64,000 nt of DNA from Shewanella schlegeliana (GTDB lineage: Bacteria > Pseudomonadota > Gammaproteobacteria > Enterobacterales > Shewanellaceae), in the NCBI RefSeq assembly GCF_016765635.1, contig NZ_JAESVD010000005.1, positions 310,001-374,000 of the forward strand. The letters run 5' to 3'. Positions 60,613 through 64,000 of the stretch are shown here, one piece after another. Positions within the stretch are counted from its first letter, which is position 1, and each line of letters opens with the position of its first letter. The translations under genes were made by a program, and so were the position numbers. The notes under the pieces were generated by a model. The model had not been told where the DNA came from. It did not search any database and saw only the letters and a program-made list of their open reading frames with translations.

Positions 60613-60649
60613 AAAAAAATAGCGCAGCCAAGGGCAGCGCTATTTTTTT
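60613..60649. terminator. Bidirectional terminator between lnt and the zinc-ribbon gene
   Basis: 13-bp stem AAAAAAATAGCGC (60613-60625) with GCGCTATTTTTTT (60637-60649). Confidence 0.85.
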
Positions 60650-60686
60650 ATCAGCCTCAAGGCTTATAAACTCTAAGTGCTACCAA

Positions 60687-61187
60687 CTATGGCGCTAACG
60701 CTTCACGAGTAAACTCGTTATTGTCACACTCTGTACAGTCAGGCAATATAGTTGGAAATTCAATTTTTGACTCATGTCCACAGGACGTACACACCATAGT
60801 GCCTTGGCCGACAATCTCGCCACTCTCATAATAACCATGATGTTTAAAGTCTTGTGCAACTTCATGCCATTCCACTTGGCTGCGATCGGTTATCTCACCC
60901 AACCAGTGCCATAACGTGCTTTCGACGGTGATAACAGTCGGGCTATGACTCAGATCGGTGGCATTTTTTTCCTGTAAGAAACTGGCAATGTCACGTTTTA
61001 AAAATTGTTCGACTAAAGCGAGCTCTTCTTCCTTCGCCTGCTGTTTTATAGCCAAGTATTCTTTACATGTTTGCATTTGTGCATATAAACTCTTTACAGT
61101 CAAAGAGTTATCATCATTGTATTGAGATTGCAATTGGCTAATAAGTGCCTTATACAGCGAAAGTAGCTCAGTACTTTGTTCACTCAT
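60687..61187 (-). CDS. Zinc-ribbon protein, YbeL/DUF1451 family
   Basis: 166 residues: helical N-terminal part, then a zinc ribbon made of CTSCGH and CTECDN near the C-terminus. Role unknown. Divergent from leuS, as ybeL is in E. coli. Confidence 0.85.
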   Translation of the reverse strand: MSEQSTELLSLYKALISQLQSQYNDDNSLTVKSLYAQMQTCKEYLAIKQQAKEEELALVEQFLKRDIASFLQEKNATDLSHSPTVITVESTLWHWLGEITDRSQVEWHEVAQDFKHHGYYESGEIVGQGTMVCTSCGHESKIEFPTILPDCTECDNNEFTREALAP

Positions 61188-61307
61188 GGTAAATACTCCT
61201 TCAACGAACCTTTTTAATGACTCACTTCTAGTTTATTCTATGCCGATATAACTCGCGCTGAAATAGCGCTAGATCAAACAATGGGCGGCATGGCCGGAAA
61301 TAGATTG

Positions 61308-63887
61308 ATGCAAGAGCAATATACTCCTTCAGAAATTGAAGCAAAAGTGCAGCAGCACTGGCAAGACACAAAAACATTTGAAGTCACCGAAGACGCAAAC
61401 AAAGAAAAGTTTTACTGCCTTTCTATGTTCCCGTATCCATCGGGCCGACTGCACATGGGTCACGTACGTAACTACACCATAGGCGATGTTGTGTCTCGTT
61501 ACCAACGTCTGCAAGGTAAAAACGTGCTTCAACCTATCGGTTGGGACTCTTTCGGTCTACCTGCTGAAAACGCTGCAATCAAGAACAAGACCGCACCAGC
61601 GCCTTGGACATACGAAAATATCGATTACATGAAGAACCAGCTTAAAATGCTAGGTTTTGGCTATGACTGGTCACGTGAAATCGCTACCTGCACACCTGAA
61701 TACTACCGCTGGGAACAGTGGTTCTTCACTAAGCTTTATGAAAAAGGCCTAGTGTACAAGAAGACCTCTTCAGTTAACTGGTGTCCAAACGATGAAACTG
61801 TATTGGCAAACGAGCAGGTTATCGATGGCTGCTGCTGGCGCTGTGATACCACTGTTGAGCAAAAAGAGATCCCGCAGTGGTTCATTAAGATCACTGAGTA
61901 CGCAGAAGAGCTACTTAACGATATCGACCAACTAGACGAGTGGCCAGAGCAAGTTAAGACCATGCAGCGTAACTGGATTGGCCGTAGCGAAGGTATCGAA
62001 ATGACCTTCCAGGTTGCTAACAGCGACCAGAGCTTCGATATCTATACTACGCGTCCTGACACGGTTATGGGTGTAACTTATGTGGCTATCGCTGCAGCGC
62101 ACCCATTAGCAGAGCAAGCCGCTATCAATAATCCAGCACTAGCTGAATTTATCGAAGAGTGCAAAAACGCCGATACCACCGAAGCCGCTATGGCTGCGAT
62201 GGAGAAAAAAGGTGTTGCCACAGGCCTTAACGCTATTCACCCAATTACTGGCAAAGAAGTGCCAATCTGGGTAGGTAACTTCGTATTGATGAACTACGGT
62301 ACTGGCGCAGTGATGTCAGTTCCAGCTCACGATCAGCGTGACTATGAGTTCGCGAAGAAGTACGAGCTTAACATCGAAGCAGTTGTAAAGCCTGTTGACG
62401 GCGAAGTCGACATCAGCGAAGAAGCTTACACCGAAAAAGGCGTACTATTTAACTCTGGCGAGTTTGATGGACTAGATTTCCAAGCAGCATTTGATGCAAT
62501 CGATGCCAAGCTTACAGCTGAAGGCAAAGGCAAGCGTCAAGTGAACTTCCGTCTACGCGACTGGGGTGTTTCACGTCAACGTTACTGGGGCGCACCAATC
62601 CCTATGGTGACTTTGGCCGATGGCACAGTGATGCCAACACCTGAAGACCAGCTGCCAGTAATTTTGCCTGAAGACGTAGTTATGGATGGTATCCAAAGCC
62701 CAATCAAGGCAGATAAAGAGTGGGCAAAGACGCAAGTTAACGGTCAAGAAGCGTTCCGTGAAACCGATACCTTCGATACCTTTATGGAATCATCTTGGTA
62801 CTACGCACGTTACTGTAGCCCGCATGCAGACCAAATGCTTGATCCTGCAAAGGCTAACTACTGGTTACCAGTAGACCAATACATTGGTGGTATTGAGCAT
62901 GCTTGTATGCACCTATTGTATTTCCGCTTCTTCCACAAGTTGCTACGTGATACAGGTCTAGTGAACTCTGACGAGCCAGCTAAACGTCTACTCACTCAAG
63001 GTATGGTATTGGCTGATGCTTACTACTATAACAACGAGAAAGGCGCACGCGTTTGGGTTGCACCATCAGATGTAACCGTACAGGAAACTGACGACAAAGG
63101 CCGTACTGTTAAAGCGGTAGACAGCGAAGGTCATGAACTGGTTTATACTGGTATGAGCAAGATGTCTAAGTCTAAGAACAACGGTATCGACCCTCAAGAG
63201 ATGGTTGATAAGTACGGTGCCGACACGGTTCGTCTATTCATGATGTTCGCCGCGCCTCCAGAGCTAACACTTGAGTGGCAAGAGTCGAGTGTTGAAGGAG
63301 CACATCGCTTTATCAAGCGTCTGTGGAAAACCGCACACGACCATATCGCTACAGGTCCAACAACTGAACTAGATGTGAAGTCACTCAACGCTGCTCAAAA
63401 AGAATTGCGCCGTGAGCTACATAAGACGATTGCTAAAGTGGGTGATGATATTGAACGTCGCCAGATGTTTAACACCGCTATCGCATCGATTATGGAACTG
63501 ATGAACCGTCTACAAAAGGCGCCATCTGAAACGGAACAAGATAAGGCATTAATGCAAGAAGCCTTAAACGCTGTGATCCGTTTACTTTACCCAATCATCC
63601 CGCATACTTGTTTTGTACTGTGGAACGAACTAGGTAATCAAGGCGCGATTGAAGATGTACTTTGGCCAACCGTTGACGAGTCGGCGCTGGTTGAAGATAG
63701 CAAGCTTATCATCGTACAGGTTAACGGTAAGCTACGCGCTAAGATCACCGTTGCAGCCGATGCTAGCAAAGAAGAGGTTGAAGCTGCGGGTATGGCCGAA
63801 GAAGGCGTAGTTAAGCACACCGAAGGTAAGACCGTTCGTAAGGTTATTTACGTACCGGGCAAGCTGCTCAATATCGTGGCTAACTAA
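61308..63887 (+). CDS. leuS: Leucyl-tRNA synthetase
   Basis: Class I synthetase that charges tRNA-Leu. 859 residues from the ATG at 61308 ([22 protein letters not shown] upstream); a start at 61281 adds nine unlike residues. HIGH motif as [11 protein letters not shown], editing domain with [12 protein letters not shown], and KMSKS in [12 protein letters not shown]. Confidence 0.97.
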   Translation: MQEQYTPSEIEAKVQQHWQDTKTFEVTEDANKEKFYCLSMFPYPSGRLHMGHVRNYTIGDVVSRYQRLQGKNVLQPIGWDSFGLPAENAAIKNKTAPAPWTYENIDYMKNQLKMLGFGYDWSREIATCTPEYYRWEQWFFTKLYEKGLVYKKTSSVNWCPNDETVLANEQVIDGCCWRCDTTVEQKEIPQWFIKITEYAEELLNDIDQLDEWPEQVKTMQRNWIGRSEGIEMTFQVANSDQSFDIYTTRPDTVMGVTYVAIAAAHPLAEQAAINNPALAEFIEECKNADTTEAAMAAMEKKGVATGLNAIHPITGKEVPIWVGNFVLMNYGTGAVMSVPAHDQRDYEFAKKYELNIEAVVKPVDGEVDISEEAYTEKGVLFNSGEFDGLDFQAAFDAIDAKLTAEGKGKRQVNFRLRDWGVSRQRYWGAPIPMVTLADGTVMPTPEDQLPVILPEDVVMDGIQSPIKADKEWAKTQVNGQEAFRETDTFDTFMESSWYYARYCSPHADQMLDPAKANYWLPVDQYIGGIEHACMHLLYFRFFHKLLRDTGLVNSDEPAKRLLTQGMVLADAYYYNNEKGARVWVAPSDVTVQETDDKGRTVKAVDSEGHELVYTGMSKMSKSKNNGIDPQEMVDKYGADTVRLFMMFAAPPELTLEWQESSVEGAHRFIKRLWKTAHDHIATGPTTELDVKSLNAAQKELRRELHKTIAKVGDDIERRQMFNTAIASIMELMNRLQKAPSETEQDKALMQEALNAVIRLLYPIIPHTCFVLWNELGNQGAIEDVLWPTVDESALVEDSKLIIVQVNGKLRAKITVAADASKEEVEAAGMAEEGVVKHTEGKTVRKVIYVPGKLLNIVAN

Positions 63888-63920
63888 CCCTTCGCAAACA
63901 AGGAAGACTAAACAAAGATT

Positions 63921-64000
63921 ATGCTAATTAAACGCATACTTTTAGCAACCTTGGCACTGAGCGTTTTGCTCAGTGCTGGTTGCGGCTTTAAACTCCAGGG
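63921..64000 (+). CDS. lptE: LPS-assembly lipoprotein LptE (partial)
   Basis: The first 26 codons, cut by the window edge, encode a signal peptide ending in lipobox LSAGC followed by GFKLQ, the usual start of mature LptE, which plugs LptD in LPS export. Follows leuS by 33 bp as in E. coli. Confidence 0.9.
   Translation, partial: MLIKRILLATLALSVLLSAGCGFKLQ

Overview
The window looks like the chromosome of a marine Shewanella (Gammaproteobacteria, Alteromonadales). The evidence is an nqrABCDEF-apbE-nqrM sodium-pump operon, a tandem bacterioferritin pair, luxS, a C4-type TRAP transporter, blocks with Shewanella-typical order (hemA-prfA-prmC, lolB-ispE-prs, ubiF/miaB-ybeZ-ybeY-corC-lnt, leuS-lptE) and binding sites that match Fnr/EtrA, Fur, LexA and HexR consensus sequences. 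Species cannot be fixed from the sequence. Most of the window is ordinary core genome with no phage, insertion sequence or CRISPR array visible.

Layout. 1-842: the end of a membrane protein gene and a hairpin-packed small ORF. 843-2131: two tandem ~655-bp units on the minus strand, each with a promoter, a pair of HexR-like palindromes, a ~430-nt transcript, a 30-32 codon micro-ORF and a terminator. This is the most unusual part of the window. 2155-6767: an M17 aminopeptidase, pepD with a duplicated 3' tail, and SOS-controlled dinB. 7331-8397: two bacterioferritin genes behind Fnr and Fur boxes. 8612-15757: the Na+-NQR operon with its flavinylation (apbE) and maturation (nqrM) genes. 16374-20461: luxS, a TRAP transporter and bolA. 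20584-30395: scattered housekeeping genes (alkB, rlmG, yajG, a periplasmic cyclophilin, ampG, yajQ, panE). 30569-37028: transporters, including a sodium:amino-acid symporter broken by one in-frame stop codon but still followed by its intact 34-residue small subunit gene.

37232-47550: kdsA, a DUF819 membrane protein, sirB1-sirB2, a GNAT gene, prmC-prfA-hemA, and divergent lolB-ispE-prs. 47646-48540: two distantly similar exported proteins. 48696-50533: an array of 13 tRNA genes (5 Gln-TTG, 5 Leu-TAG, 3 Met-CAT) in Met-Leu-Gln units separated by a repeated spacer hairpin, with one strong GC-discriminator promoter. 51032-64000: ychF, pth, ubiF, miaB, ybeZ, ybeY, corC, lnt, a zinc-ribbon protein, leuS and the start of lptE, which matches the E. 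coli order around ubiF/leuS.

Genes that work together: Nqr subunits with ApbE (covalent FMN on NqrB and NqrC) and NqrM (iron site); the two Bfr subunits, which have complementary residue losses and may co-assemble; LolB, Lnt and LptE in envelope lipoprotein and LPS traffic, with KdsA for Kdo; MiaB, YbeY and the tRNA array in translation.
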